This document shows positions 50,088 through 63,400 of a stretch of 64,000 nt of DNA, in pieces. Below the pieces are notes generated by a model. It was not told the origin of the DNA. It ran no database searches and was given only the letters and a program-made list of their open reading frames with translations. The position numbers were made by a program, and so were the translations under genes. The stretch is from Anolis sagrei (Eukaryota > Chordata > Lepidosauria > Squamata > Anolidae). The stretch covers positions 175,296,117 to 175,360,116 of the forward strand of contig NC_090022.1 of the NCBI RefSeq assembly GCF_037176765.1, written 5' to 3'. Numbering within the stretch: position 1 is the stretch's first letter; each line of letters starts with the position of its first letter.

Positions 50088-50145
50088 CTTCCCTTCCCTT
50101 CCCTTCCCTTCCCTTCCCTTCCCTTCCCTTCCCTTCCCTTCCTTC
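50088..50145. repeat. (TTCCC)n microsatellite
   Basis: About 11 pentamer units within a longer CT-rich tract (49905-50160). Confidence 0.9.
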
Positions 50146-50434
50146 TCTCCTTCTTCCCCCCTTTCTGTGTATATGTGTTTTGTGTGTATATATATGCATA
50201 TATGTGTGTGTATATTTGTATATATGTGTGTTTTTGTATATATGTGGCTTTGTGCATGTGTTGTAATGTAATTTTTGCTTTTTGGCTTTTAAAGTCTTTT
50301 TGCTGTGTTTTCCAGTGTTTTTATGAGTGATGGTCACTCATTGGCCTGATCGGTGTCTTGTGTCCAAATTTGGCGGCAATTTGTCCAGTGGTTTTTGAGT
50401 TATGTTAATCCCACAAACGAACATTACATTTTTT

Positions 50435-51069
50435 AAAAAATAAGTATTTTATATAGTTACAGGGAAAGAGGGGGAATATTTGCAAGAAGATAGGAAAGTA
50501 GGAAATAGTAAGGTGAAAATAAAGAGAGAGAAAAAAGTAATATATAAAGTTAAAATATATATATTCAAAAAATTAAAAAATATATGTGAAGATCCTCTGG
50601 ACTTCCTGGGTATTGTGATGGAGGTGTCTTCCTTTTCCCTTTCTTCTATTTTTCTTTCTTTAAACCTTTCTCTCCTTCTATCATATGAGGTTTTATTTCA
50701 GTTGTTTTAGATTATTGTCTTATAATTTTTCCCTTTTAAATAGTCTGTTACTTTCGTCCAGTTAGTTTCTTTTATCGGAGTACCTTTGTATCTAGATAGT
50801 AGATATGTAAGTCTATCCATGTTTCTGATATCAAGTACTTTTTGTAGCCAATCTTCTATATCTGGTATTTTTTCTAGTTTCCATAATTTAACATAACAAT
50901 TTCTCACCGCTATTGTTAGCAAAAACAATAATTTGTCCGTATTTTTTTCCCATTTTTGGTTTCGTCATGCCCAGCATGATTCCGGTGTTAAATGTATTTT
51001 TATATCCAACATTTTCTGTATTGTCTCATGTATTTTCTTCCAATAAACCCTTGCTTTTTCGCAAGTCTA
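50435..51069 (-). mobile_element. L1 LINE 3' end inside a Helitron
   Basis: Minus strand encodes NCYVKLWKLEKIPDIEDWLQKVLDIRNMDRLTYLLSRYKGTPIKETNW, the L1 ORF2 end. It is flanked by a long direct repeat of up to 23 bp starting CCACAAACGAACATTACA (50411 and 51070). Confidence 0.85.
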
Positions 51070-51436
51070 CCACAAACGAACATTACATTTTTATTACACA
51101 AATATATACACATACAAAACACATATACACAGACTGGGCTACAGCAACGCGTGGCAGGAGACGGCTAGTAAGGTATATGCAAATACATCCCTGAACACAC
51201 AGTAACTTCTGGCAGGTTGAGTGGAAGTGCCAGCCAGGATGGCTTGGAAAAAGAAAAAGTAATTGCTGTTACTCTCATAAAGAATTTCGCACCTGTTCAT
51301 AGGGAAGATCCATCATATAGAGGGATTTTATCATCCTTTGCGGTTTGGTTCTAGAACTACTATGAATGCCAAAATCCATGGATGCGCAAGTTCTATTATA
51401 TCCAACAGCATAGTAAAAAGTGTCACTTATATAAAA

Positions 51437-51714
51437 CTAGCTGTCTCCTGCCACACGTTGCTGTGGCCCAGTCTGGTGATCTAGCAAATAAAGTAATAAG
51501 AAAGTGTTGGTTTCTAATATATGCAATTTCTTTATGCTTGTGGTTAAACAGTATTTCTTGCTATTTCTTTGTTGGTGTTGGTGTGGAGAGTGTCTGGTTT
51601 GCCTACTTTGTAACAGGCAACATATAATTGTCCTTCTTTAAGGGTCTCTTTCAAATCTATGATACTATATCTCTGTGTGTGTGAATCATGTCTATCCATC
51701 TGTCTATCTGTCTG

Positions 51715-51747
<33 letters not shown>

Positions 51748-52675
51748 ATCTATCTATGGCTGGATGGCTCTTTGTCAGGACGACTTTGATTATGTGTTCT
51801 TGCCCTGATGAAGGGAGTTGGATTGGATGGACTTAAGTATTTTCTGTTGGTCATCAGGGTCTGTGTAGGAAGTTTGCCCTGATTCTGTCATTTGTGTGGT
51901 TCAGAATGCTCTTTGATTGTAGGTGAACTTTAAATCCCAGTAACTACAACTCCCAAATGTCAAGGTCTATTTTTCCCAAACTCCATCTGTGTTCATATTT
52001 GGGCGTATTGAGTGCTTGTGCCAAGTTTGGTTCAGATCCATCATTGTTTGAGTCCACAGTGCTCTCTGGATGTAGGTGAACTACAACTCCAAAACTCAAG
52101 GTCAATGCCCACCGAATCCTTCCAGTATTTTCTGTTGGTCATGGGAGTTCTGTGTGCCAAGTTTGGTTCAATTCCATCATTGATGGAGTTAAGAATGCTT
52201 TTTTGATTGTAGGTGAACTATAAATCCCAGTAACTACAACTCCCAAATGTCAAGGTCTATTTTCCCCAAACTCCATCTGTGTTCATATTTGGGCATATTG
52301 AGTGCTTGTGCCAAGTTTGGTCCAGATCCATCATTGTTTGAGTCCACAGTGCTCTCTGGATGTAGCTGAACTACAACTCCAAAACTCAAGGTCAATGCCC
52401 ACCGAATCCTTCCAGTATTTTCTGTTGGTCATGGGAGTTCTGTGTGCCAAGTTTGGTTCAATTCCATTGTTGATGGAGTTCAGAATGCTCTTTGATTGTA
52501 GGTGAACTATAAATCCCAGCAACTACAACTCCCAATGACAAAATCATAATTTTTTGAGTGATGGTCACTCCTTGTGTTGTGAGCTGTTTTGTTGCTAAAT
52601 TTGGTGTGATTTCATTCATTGGTTCTTTTGTTTCTAAGGTACTCATTATGCACAGAGCATTTTTATATATATAGA
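51437..52675 (-). mobile_element. Helitron (1239 bp) with internal tandem duplication
   Basis: Minus strand starts TCTATATATATAAAAATG (52675) and ends with hairpin GCCACAGCAACGTGTGGC and CTAG|T (51437). Contains a (CTAT)n run at 51695-51747 and a 290-bp tandem duplication at about 51920-52500. Confidence 0.8.
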
Positions 52676-52979
52676 TAGCAAAGTCAAGGATTGCTTTTTG
52701 GATATATGTGTGTGTGTATATATACAAACATATTTTCAAGTTGTGGATGATTGAAACTGTGGATGCAGAATCTGAGGATACAGAGGACTGGCTCTACTTG
52801 CAAGAGTTTGCCCTTTTCTGCTCCCCAAACCCTCAACTGCAGACAGTTATATTAGGTCATGGCTATTCCCATTTCACTCCCATTACTGAGGCTAGTCCTT
52901 TTTTCTCGGCCTTGCCTGGCCTTGGATGGCTGGCTGTCCGGCTGGGATGTCCCCAGCTCTCCACAGTCAGTGACCTAAC

Positions 52980-53415
52980 CAGCTGTGAGCTCCCTCCTCC
53001 CTGCCTCCCGCGCTGCCCTTTAAAGTAGGCAATCTGCCTTAATCCTCAACCAAGCGAGGGAACGAAGTAGGGAGAGCGGCAGAGAGAGAAAGAGAGGGAG
53101 CAAGCTGAGAGCATGAAACAGGCACAGTCGGGGGGGCTCAGATCCCTTTTGGAAGGAACCCCCTGGTGAAAACTAGGATCGGAGTTGGCATCCAAGGGAG
53201 AAGCTAGCAAGGGTCCCAGTGTGGCTCTCCCATGAGAGCAACTGGGGCTAACCTGGCCCTTTCTCCCCACCCAGGGAGAAAGGCCAAAAAGAATGGAAGG
53301 TCCTCCTCTACAAGGTGGAGAAACATTTGGGCCAAAGTGCTAGCATCTTTTGGGCAGTGACACATCCGCCCATTCAATCCTTCCAGCCATCCACCCCCAG
53401 GAACAAGACAGCAAG
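52980..53415 (+). promoter_or_regulatory. CACNA1F 5' UTR and likely proximal promoter
   Basis: GC-richer, mostly repeat-free sequence before the start codon. A TTTAAAG near 53020 could be a weak TATA-like element. A TAATCC at 53040-53045 matches the CRX/OTX core expected for a photoreceptor gene. The start site is not defined by sequence alone. Confidence 0.4.
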
Positions 53416-53443
53416 ATGTCGGAGTCGGAGTGCAACGGAGGAC
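53416..53443 (+). CDS. CACNA1F: CACNA1F coding exon 1
   Basis: Encodes MSESECNGG plus one base, ending at a strong GTGAGT donor. The start has a purine at -3 (GCAAGATGT). Chosen because the MSESE start matches human and the phase fits exon 2. Confidence 0.88.
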
Positions 53444-56400
53444 GTGAGTGACCCCATGTCGATGTGTTTGGTTAACCAGGGTGGGGGAAAGGGGTTTGGA
53501 GTGAGACAAGTAGGACTTTGACAGCTGAGTCCTTCTGCATGCTTACTCAGATCTTAGAAAACTTGTTGTGTTCAAAGGAACGTCATCCTTAGGATTTAGA
53601 TTGACTGCAGCCCTATGGAATTAATTCAGAAGCCACTGAGGAATAAAATAGTGGTAAGTAGGGAGTACTGGAATAAATAGGCTTCTAAGGGTTAGCAGAA
53701 GATGGCTGATCTGTATTCCAGCTGTTACAAGCGTCAGGCAAAACTTTGGTGTTACGGTGGCTCTTGGAGACAAGGAATGTTGAGATGCTGAAGTTAGAAG
53801 TAAGTCAGATTTAGGACGGAAAGACTGACCAAAACAAGAGAGGCCTTTTGATATACAACTGGGGCTGAAATGCAAGTTTAGATGTGTGTGAATTAATAGA
53901 TGAAGGATGAAGGTTTTTATTCTGATCAGTCTTCACAGAGGTTTCCATTTTGTCTTCCATTTGCTGGAAACATACCGTCGTATATGTTGCACTTTACATT
54001 TTTAATGAATGGAAACTGCCTAATTGGTACTTTTGCTGAGGAACACGATATTGAAATTTCTAAAGGCATTTAGAGTCCATCTAAAACCTCCCTCCCCTCT
54101 CTTTCCTGCCCACAGCGACGGAGCCTCCTGAAATACCACGCTCGGCGGCTGAGGCTTTTGTGGAGGCAACAGGCCAGGCCCTGGCATGGACGCTGACAAA
54201 CGGGGGCACAGATACTCTGGGCTCTACAGGAAGCAACGCTCAGAAGAAGAAACTCCAGCACAACAAGCACAAAACCCAGGGCACCAATGTGGTCCATCGT
54301 TCACCCCGTGCCCTCTTCTGCCTCAGGCTGAACAATCCCATCCGCCGGGCTGCAATCAGCATCGTTGAATGGAAGCATCCTGCATTTACAAGTTGGGAGG
54401 GTGGGGTGGGATTGGTTGCTGTCTTTTTGAGCGGGGAGGGGGTTGGGAAGATCTTTCTGTTTGATTCCTTAACCAAATGTTTCCCAGGCCCTTTGACATC
54501 CTCATCCTTATGACCATCTTCGCCAACTGTGTGGCCTTAGGAGTCTATATCCCCTTCCCCGAGGATGACTCCAATGTCGCCAACCACAACTTGGTGAGTA
54601 CCTTTTATAAGACTGGTTGAAACAAAGTTGTTTGGATGTGGTTGCAGCAATGGGGAAGATATTATGACATACCCTTCAACTGTCCCAGTTTGGAAGGGAT
54701 GTTGCTGTTTAATCCTCTGCCATCTCACTTTTCCAGCTGATTTAAAAATGTCCTAGCTGCTTTCACCTCTTTCCCTTTCATTCTCAGCTTACTGTGATTG
54801 CTACAAACATCTAAACATGCAAAATTAGTCAGTGTTTGATTTATTTAGCAGTGGGAGTGGGAAAGGGAGAGAGCTCAGGCAAACTGCTTCTCCCTCTCCT
54901 ATCTTGTGCATCTCCTACCACAAACCGGCACAATCTCTTCGATCCTCTGGCCCTTCTTTTGCCCCTTCCTCTATCACAGGCTCGACTTGTGGGAACAAGG
55001 GAGAGGGCCTTCTCTGCTGTGGTCCCCCATTTTTGGAACTTGCTACCTAGGGAGATAAGGCAAACCGCTACCCTAGCTGCTTTCAAGAAAGATCTAAACA
55101 CTTGGCCCTTCTGATGTGCCTTTGGAGAGTTGACCACTCAACTTATTTGTTCGTTTCCATCTACAGTTGTCCTTATGACAAAGCACCTTCCCTTGTCCCT
55201 TATAAAGGCCAAACTACACTGCTCCTGCTTCTCGGACTCCTCTCTCATAAATTCACTTTTCATTCCTATCTCACCCAGGGTTTTAACCTTTAACATTTTT
55301 TCTCACACATCTGGCCCACCCTTTGTGTTTGATTTTACTATGTCATTTTATTTTGTCTATTTTATTTTACCGTATATGCTTGAATATAAGCCGACCCGAA
55401 TATAAGCCGAGGCACCTAATTTAGCACAAAAAACTGGGAAAACATATTGACTCGAGTATAAGCTGTGGGTGGGAAATGCATCCACTATGGCTCTATTTCA
55501 AAATAAAAATAGATACCAATAAAATTACATTAATTGAGGCATCAATAGGCTAAAGATTTCTGAATATTTACATAAAACTGTAATTTAAGATAAGACTGTA
55601 CAACTCTTATTAAAACATTATTCTAACCTCCTTCAATGTAAATGTAGTTATTATTAAAATAATTAAAATAATCAAGTAAAATAATGAAAATGCAATAAAA
55701 ACAGTAATAATAGAGTAAAATAATAAATGTCGTAATAATAGGGTAAAATACTGTAAATGTAATAATAATAATAATAACAATAATAAATAGATTAAAATAA
55801 TAAATGTAATAATAATAATAGTTAAGTGTAAATACTGCAAGTGTAATAATAATACTGTAAGAGTAATAATACTGTAAGTGTAATAATAATAAATACTGTA
55901 AGTGTGATAATAATAGAGCAAAATAATAAATAGAATAATAATAGAGCAAAATAATGCAAATATAATAATTCAGCAGCTACTGGTCAATTTCAAAATAAAC
56001 ATAGACACCAATACAATTACATTAATTGAGGCATCAGTAGATTAAATGTTTTTGAATATTTACATAAAACTGTAATTTGAGATAACACTGTCCAACTCTG
56101 ATTAAAACATTATTCTCACCTTCTTCAATGTAAATGCGTTTACGTATCCTTCCAATAATAGAGTAAAATAATAAATGCAATAACAATAATAGAGTAAAAC
56201 AATAAATGTAATAATAACAATAATAAGTAAAATAATAAATGTAATAATAGAATAAAATGATAAATATAGCAATAATGAATAGAGTAAAATAATAAAAGTA
56301 ATCAAAATAATAATAGTAGTAGTAGTAGTAGTAGTAGTAGAATAAAATAATAAATAATCTTGACTCGAGTATAAGCCGAGGGGGACTTTTTCAGCCTAAA

Positions 56401-59400
56401 AGGGGGGCTGAAAAACTAGGCTTATACTCGAGTATATACAGTATTTATTATTTAATATATATTTGTTATGATGTATTTCTTTGCTATTTTGTGTATAATT
56501 TTGTTGTATTATTTTGGGCTTGGTCTAATGTCAGCCCCCCCAAGTCCCCTTTGGGGAGCTGGTGGCGAGGTATAAATATTATTATTATTATTATTAATAA
56601 TAATATTATTTATCAATAACTTTTACTATCTTGACTACACTCTGATGTCGCATGGCACCATGTGTCCTAGTTTTTAGCTCCAAAATGTTGGAAGGAATGT
56701 AGTAGCTCAGTAGATGAGCTATGCTTGTTTTGCATGCTTATACATTGAACTCCAGACATTTTCAGTTCAAACTATTTTGAACAGCTGGTTGGACAGCAGT
56801 TCTCAGACCCCTGAGAATTGGTCTCAACCTAACTAGGCAGCACTGAGCTAGAGGGACAAATAGCCTGAACACACCTGGCAGCTTCAGATAAAGCCATGAA
56901 GCATGGTTCCCAGTTGCCTTCTTCTTAGCGACTGTATTAATTTAAAGAACCTAGAAATCCAGATCAGGGCCTTTCTTTTTCTCCCCCATCCCTCCTTCCG
57001 CCTTCTCCTAACCCAATAACCTCTTACTCCTAGCATCCTTCCTTAATTATTCCATCTTTACCTCTTGATTTCTGCCAAAGGCAACACGTTAATGCTAATT
57101 AAAACTATTATCTCTTAATAACCATTAATCCACCACCTGACTGAGGCCAGCTGAGGCAACTGCCCCCACCCCTCTGCCTTGTCTTCCTCGGCCGTCATGA
57201 AACTGGCCTGATTCAAGCAACTAGCAGAGGATCTTGAAGCGATCATTGAGTGGCTCTCCCGTGAAACTGAATTCATCTGCTGATTGCAACTGGGGTCAGC
57301 GCTAGAGTTGGAGCTCAGCTTCCCCAGAGTAAATCCAGAATAATCCCTTGGTGAAACTGGATGGTGGCCAGTTCCTGATTCCCGTTACCTTCTCTGGGGG
57401 TAAATCCAGATATACTTGAAAGTACTGAGGTCAGGGGCAGAACCCAATCTCATTTCTCTATCCTGTCCCTTTACCTGAAATATAATCATGGAGAAATGCA
57501 CAGATCCCACACTGCACATAATTTACAATGGCAAAAGGAAGAGCTGGGTTCTCAGTTGCAAGTGAGGAAATACTGTATATACTCGAGTATAAGCCTAGTT
57601 TTTCCGTCCTTTTTCTAGGCTGAAATTGTCTCCCCCGGCTTATACTCGAGTCAATGTTATTTGTTATTTTACTTTGCTGTTGTTGTTGTTGTTGCAATTA
57701 TTATTATATTATTGTTGTTATTACATTTATTATTTTACTCTATTTATTATTGTTATTGTTACATTTATTATTTTACTCTATTATTATTACATTTATTATT
57801 TTACTCTATTTGTTATTGTTATTGTTACATTTATTAATTTACTCTATTATTATTATTATTATTATTATTATTGTTATTATTATTTTGCTCTATTTATTAT
57901 TATTGGAGGACATGTAAGCATATTTACATTGAAGAAGGTTAGAATAATGGTTTAATCAGAGTTGGACAGTGTTATCTTGAATTAGTTTTATGTAAATATT
58001 CAAAAACATTTAACCTACGAATGCTTAAATTAATATAATTTTATTGGTATCTATTTTTATTTTGAAATTTACTAGTAGCTGATGCATTTTCCACCCTTGG
58101 CTTATACTCGAGTCAATACATTTTCCCAGTTTTTTGTGGTAAAATTAGGTGCTTCGGCTTATATTCGGGTGGGCTTATACTCGAGTATATACGGTAATTT
58201 ACCAGTACACAAAAAAGTGAAAGGAGTGATGGGGAGTACTTAGTGGATGGCATTCTGTTTTTGGTTGTGCAGGAAAGTGATTCCTTTTGGAGAGGATAGA
58301 GCAGGGATGAACTATATACCTGCATCCCTGACTCTATATAGGTCTATCGGCTTTTTTCTCCATGCTGCTAAATAGGGTGTATGCTTCCATGCTGCCATAC
58401 TTACAGTGCAAACATATATTCCCTGCTGGCGTTTGTATTTGTGTGTCACTCCTGGCTCTGTAAGCTGCTCATGTCGGTGTTGAACTGAGATGTTGCTAAT
58501 CCAGAGAGATCCTCATCATTTTTGTTTCTAGATCAAAATTTCCTCTCACCGCTTCTGATCTTGGCTTCCTAGAACCAGAACCATGGGCCTTTTGTAATAG
58601 TTGCAGATGGAGCTCTTTGAGATTGCCCAGGTTTTGCAACATTTGATATGGCTTTTACTTTTGAAGCCCAAATATTCATTTATCATGTCAGGGGCAGACC
58701 AAACAGTTACATTGCATTTTTAATCAAACAAACCACAAAGATTGCAAGCTTGGTAGTTGATTAAATGTCCTTTGACCAGTAGCTGGCCACATGGAGTGCC
58801 TCTGGTGTTGCTGCAAGAAGGTCCTCCATTGTGCATGTAGCAGGGCTCAGGCTGCATTGGAGCAGGTGGTCTGTAGTTTGCTCTTCTCCACACTCGCATG
58901 TCGTGAATTCCACTTTGTAGCCCCATTTCTCCAGGTTGGCTCTGCATCTCATGGTGCCAGAGCGCAGTCTGTTCAGTGCCTTCCAAGTCACCCAGTTTTC
59001 TGTGTGCCCAGGACAGAGTCTCTCATTTGGTATCAGCCATTGTTTGAGGTTCTGGGCTTGAGCCTGCCACTTTTGGACCCTTGCTTGCTGAGTTGTTCCA
59101 GCGAGTGTCTCTGTAGATCTTAGAAAACTATTTCTTGATTAAAGTCGTTGACGTGCTGGCTGATATCCAAACAGGGGATGAGCTGGAGATGTCACTGCCT
59201 TGGTCCTTTCACTATTAGTTGCTTCTTCCCGGCGGATGTCAGGTGGTGCAATACTGGCTAAAGAGTGTAATTTCTCCAGTGGTGCAGGGCGCAGACACCC
59301 TGTGATACTGTGGCATGTTTCATTAAGAGCCACATCTACTGTTTTAGCGTGGTGAGATGTGTTCCACTCTGGGCATGCGTACTCAGCAACAGAGTAGCAT

Positions 59401-60400
59401 AGCACAAGGGCAGATGTTTTCACTGTGTCTGGTTGTGATCTCCAGGTTGTGCCAATCAGCTTTCGTATGATATTATTTCTAGCGCCCACTTTTTGTTTGA
59501 TGTTCAGGCAGTGCTTCTTGTAGGTCAGAGCACGGTCCAGAGTGACTCCCAGATATTTGGGTGCTCTGCAATGCTCCAGTGGGATTCCCTCCCAGGTAAT
59601 CCTCAGAGCCCGGGATGCTTGTCTGTTCTTGAGGTGAAAAGCACATGTCTGTGTTTTTGATGGATTAGGTATCAGCTGGTTTTCCCTTTAATAGGCAGTA
59701 AGAGTACCTAGGACTTCGGAGAGCTTCTGTTCAACCATCAAGCCCCAATGATGTGATTAATATATATTTCTCAGGATCTAAATTCTGGAAAAATTAATGT
59801 GTGCCTTCTTGGACTCCTTTCTCCCCACACTGTAGGAACAAGTGGAATATATTTTTCTCATCATCTTCACGATAGAAACGTTTCTCAAGATCCTGGCCTA
59901 TGGTCTGGTCATGCATCCTAGCGCCTACATCCGGAATGGCTGGAACCTTCTCGATTTTGTTATTGTTGTGGTGGGGTGAGTATAAATATAAATGAATGAA
60001 TAGATAAGAATAATCATTTGTCTTTTAATTGATATACTCTGAATAGCTTTGTTGGTCTTTGTTGCATGCCTTCAAGTTATTTCTGACTTATGGGAACCCT
60101 ATCATGAGGTTTTCTTGACAAGATTTGTTCAGAAGAGGTTTTTCATTGCATTCCTCTGAGGCCAGACGATTTGCTCAAGGTCTCCCAGTGGGTTTTCATG
60201 GGCAAAAGCAGGGTGCAATACAGGTCGCTAGAGTAGTAATAATGCTGAAACCCTTACACCATTTTGGACATCTTGCTTTTTAACAAAAACATTGCATCTG
60301 TTTTTACTTAGGTCTTTCAAAGTACTTCAAACTGTATTTGCTTCAATGTTTGTATGCTGATTTGACTTCCAGTATTGGAGAAATGGTGCCATATAAATGA

Positions 60401-60436
<36 letters not shown>

Positions 60437-63400
60437 TGTAGTTAAAAAAAGGATTACAAAACTCTAGGTTGTCTTATCATCAGAAATTTCTTACAATGGG
60501 CTATATGAGAAGTACAGAGATTTGCTTCATTGGCAGTGATTTGTCTTTACTTAGCAATGAACAGAAGTCTGTGCCCCATACTCCCTTGGAAGATGTGTAA
60601 GATGACAAAACAATGCATTAAATACATTTTAGTTTTATAAGAGCTGCCACTAAGAAGTAAAATGGATTTGTTTTCATATTCTGATACATCTGTCACACAA
60701 ATATTATTTGGATGGCACAGAAGAACAGTTTATTCACTCATGGGTTGTTCCTTTGCATGCCAACCTTCTCATTTGCCATGTAAGGGAATGACCTGTAATT
60801 GAGTAGATTGGTTCTCCTGCATCCAAGAATGAACAAACATTCATGGTGACCCCTAACCTCTCACTTTTGAGATCAACTCTATGGATGCTGGAGTAATTCC
60901 ACAAGATGGCTCTAGTCCATTAATTTCCCCCTGCATTAGGTATCTAATATTAGGCAATTGGTTTGAGGGATGATAGCCCACCAAGGATCAGGAGTTCTGA
61001 AATTTTGTTTGAACTTTGAGCAAATAATTATCCATTTCTCTTCAAGAGTTAGAAAAAATGGGGCAAGCTAAGGAGAAGAGATGCCACAGGGACAGTTGTG
61101 CCTTCAATATGATTAAAGCTGACAGCACAAAAAGCTTGCACAGTGGAGCTTCTACTTAAGAGCATCTTAACTTAAGAGTGTTTTGAGTTCAGAGCTATAG
61201 CTTGGCCTGGATTTTGCTTTGACATAAGAGTAGTGTTTTGAGTTCAGAGTTAGCACCAGAGGGAGTGTTAGGTATGAAAATGCAGGGTTTTAAGGGAGCA
61301 GTCTCTGTGCCTCGTGCCTCTGTGCCTCATGGTCTTGTCCACTTTGGGAGACTGCTGTCTGCTTTGCTGTTATCCCCTTTAAGGAACTTTGGGTTAGTTG
61401 ATTTTGTGTGGTTTTTATTCCTGGTATGTTTGGCTTCATGAAGAGAGAGGCAGTGAGAGACCAAGAGAGGGAAGGAGGTTGGAATGAGTACTGTGTGAAG
61501 AAAATGGTGCTTCTGCATCTTCACTTTATGTTTCTGCTTTCTTGCGCTTCTACCAATTTAAAGTTGATATTTCTTTTTTTACTGTTCCATGTGAATGTGT
61601 ATTTATACCATATTTGTTATTTATAGAGTACACTTTCTTATTTAAAAACATGTAACAAAAAAGGGGGGGGGGGGCAGGAGGCCCAAATGGATTAATACAA
61701 TTTCATGCATTTCAATGCACAAGTTTGCTTTGAGATAAGAGTATTTTGAATTAAGAGCTCAGTCACAGAACAAGTTAAGCTCTTAAGTCGAGGTACCACT
61801 GTATGAAGAAATGAAATGGCTGCCATGTAGTAGTCACTGTTAGTAAGTTAGTGGATCTTTCCATACTTTAAAAGACTTATCCAAGGCATTGAATCCTGTC
61901 CTCAAAATTTGTTTAGTACCTTGGATAGCTCTTTTAAGACACTTCCTGGTAATGTGCACCTTACTTAGTGGATCCAACATTTTCTCCTTTAGCCTGTTCA
62001 GCGTCATCCTGGAACAATTTTCTCACAAACCTGGAGAAGCCCATCACATGAGTGGGAAGCCGGGTGGGTTTGATGTCAAAGCTCTGAGAGCCTTTCGTGT
62101 CTTGCGACCTCTGCGCCTCGTCTCTGGTGTCCCCAGTAAGCATTTCTCTTATCTCATTATGTATAACTTGAGTTCTTCTTATTATATGGGTAGTCACACT
62201 GGTCTACCTATTGCCTGTGTGCCTCAAGGATCACAATGGTGCTGTAATATATATGGGCTTGGTGCTTTATGAAATTGAATGCCCATAGAATAATGTACAG
62301 CTGCTCTATTATGCTCCAATGCTATTATAGCTCTACACTTATCTGGCTCCCCATACTCTATATTATTGTATGATGTTTTATGATGTTTTTACTGTTTTAT
62401 TGTTCTAATTGTATTTTTATGATGTATACATTGCAAGCATAGTTCTTGCCTATGTGAGGCTGCCCTGAGTCCCCCTTGTGGGATAGAAGAATATGAAATA
62501 AATAATAATAAATAAATTATGGCATCCTATTATATTTCATATTCCATATACTCCACATCTTGATACTCCACATGATAGCATCCTATTGCAGGGCTGGAAT
62601 GCTTTCATTTCACACTGTACTAGGTCACCATGCAGTGTCATATTACATCTAACTTTTAACTTGCTGCATTGGACCACAGGCACTGCACCACCTTGAACAG
62701 GATCAAATGTTAGTTTGCATTCACACACACTGAATGGCCCAAAAATACCATTCAACCACATGAGTACACTTTTTGTGCTATATACACAGCTTATTGACAC
62801 ACCTCATGACTTCCTGTGCTTGCTTGTTGTGTTGCAGTTTGATTTTTTTTCCATGTCAGGAGCAACTTGAGAAACTGCAAGTCGCTTCTGATGTGATAGA
62901 ATTGGCTGTCTGCAAGGACATTGCCCAGGGGATGCCCGGATGTTTTATGTTTTACCATCCTTATGGGAGGCTTCTCTCATGTCCCTGCATGGGAAGCTGA
63001 AGCTGACAGAGGGAGCTCAACCTGTTCTCCCCGGATTCGAACCGCTGACCTCTCAGTCAGCACTCCTGCTGGAATAAGGTTTCACCCATTACACCACCGG
63101 GAGCTCCTGCTTTGCAGTTAATACCTCTTTATTACGTGCTTTGTACACCACACAAGCATATTCACTGCAATAATAATAATAATAATAATAATACTTTATT
63201 TATAACCTGCTACCATCTCCCCGAAGGGACTCGGGGCAGCTTACACGAGGCCAAGCCCGTCAAATACAAATACAACAATACATCCCCAAACAAGCAAGTA
63301 AATAAAACAATATAAATTATACAATTGAACATATAAGCCATGAACGGTTGGGACCCGCCTACCTGTGGGACCGCATTTCTCTGTACGAACCCACACAATC

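Larger units (their letters stand above)
49769..51168. mobile_element. Nested Helitron block with L1
   Basis: Second copy of the upstream Helitron lacking its 5' end (49769-49871, resuming about 51100-51168, ends CTAG|T). A minus-strand Helitron is inserted (3' end at 49872, 5' end about 51095). An L1 piece (about 50435-51069) sits inside that. Confidence 0.75.

Noticed and set aside
61238-61626. Additional exon between CACNA1F exons 4 and 5
   Set aside because: The open frames are within a transposon with inverted ends (61141-61801). Exon 4 joins exon 5 in phase and matches human without extra residues.
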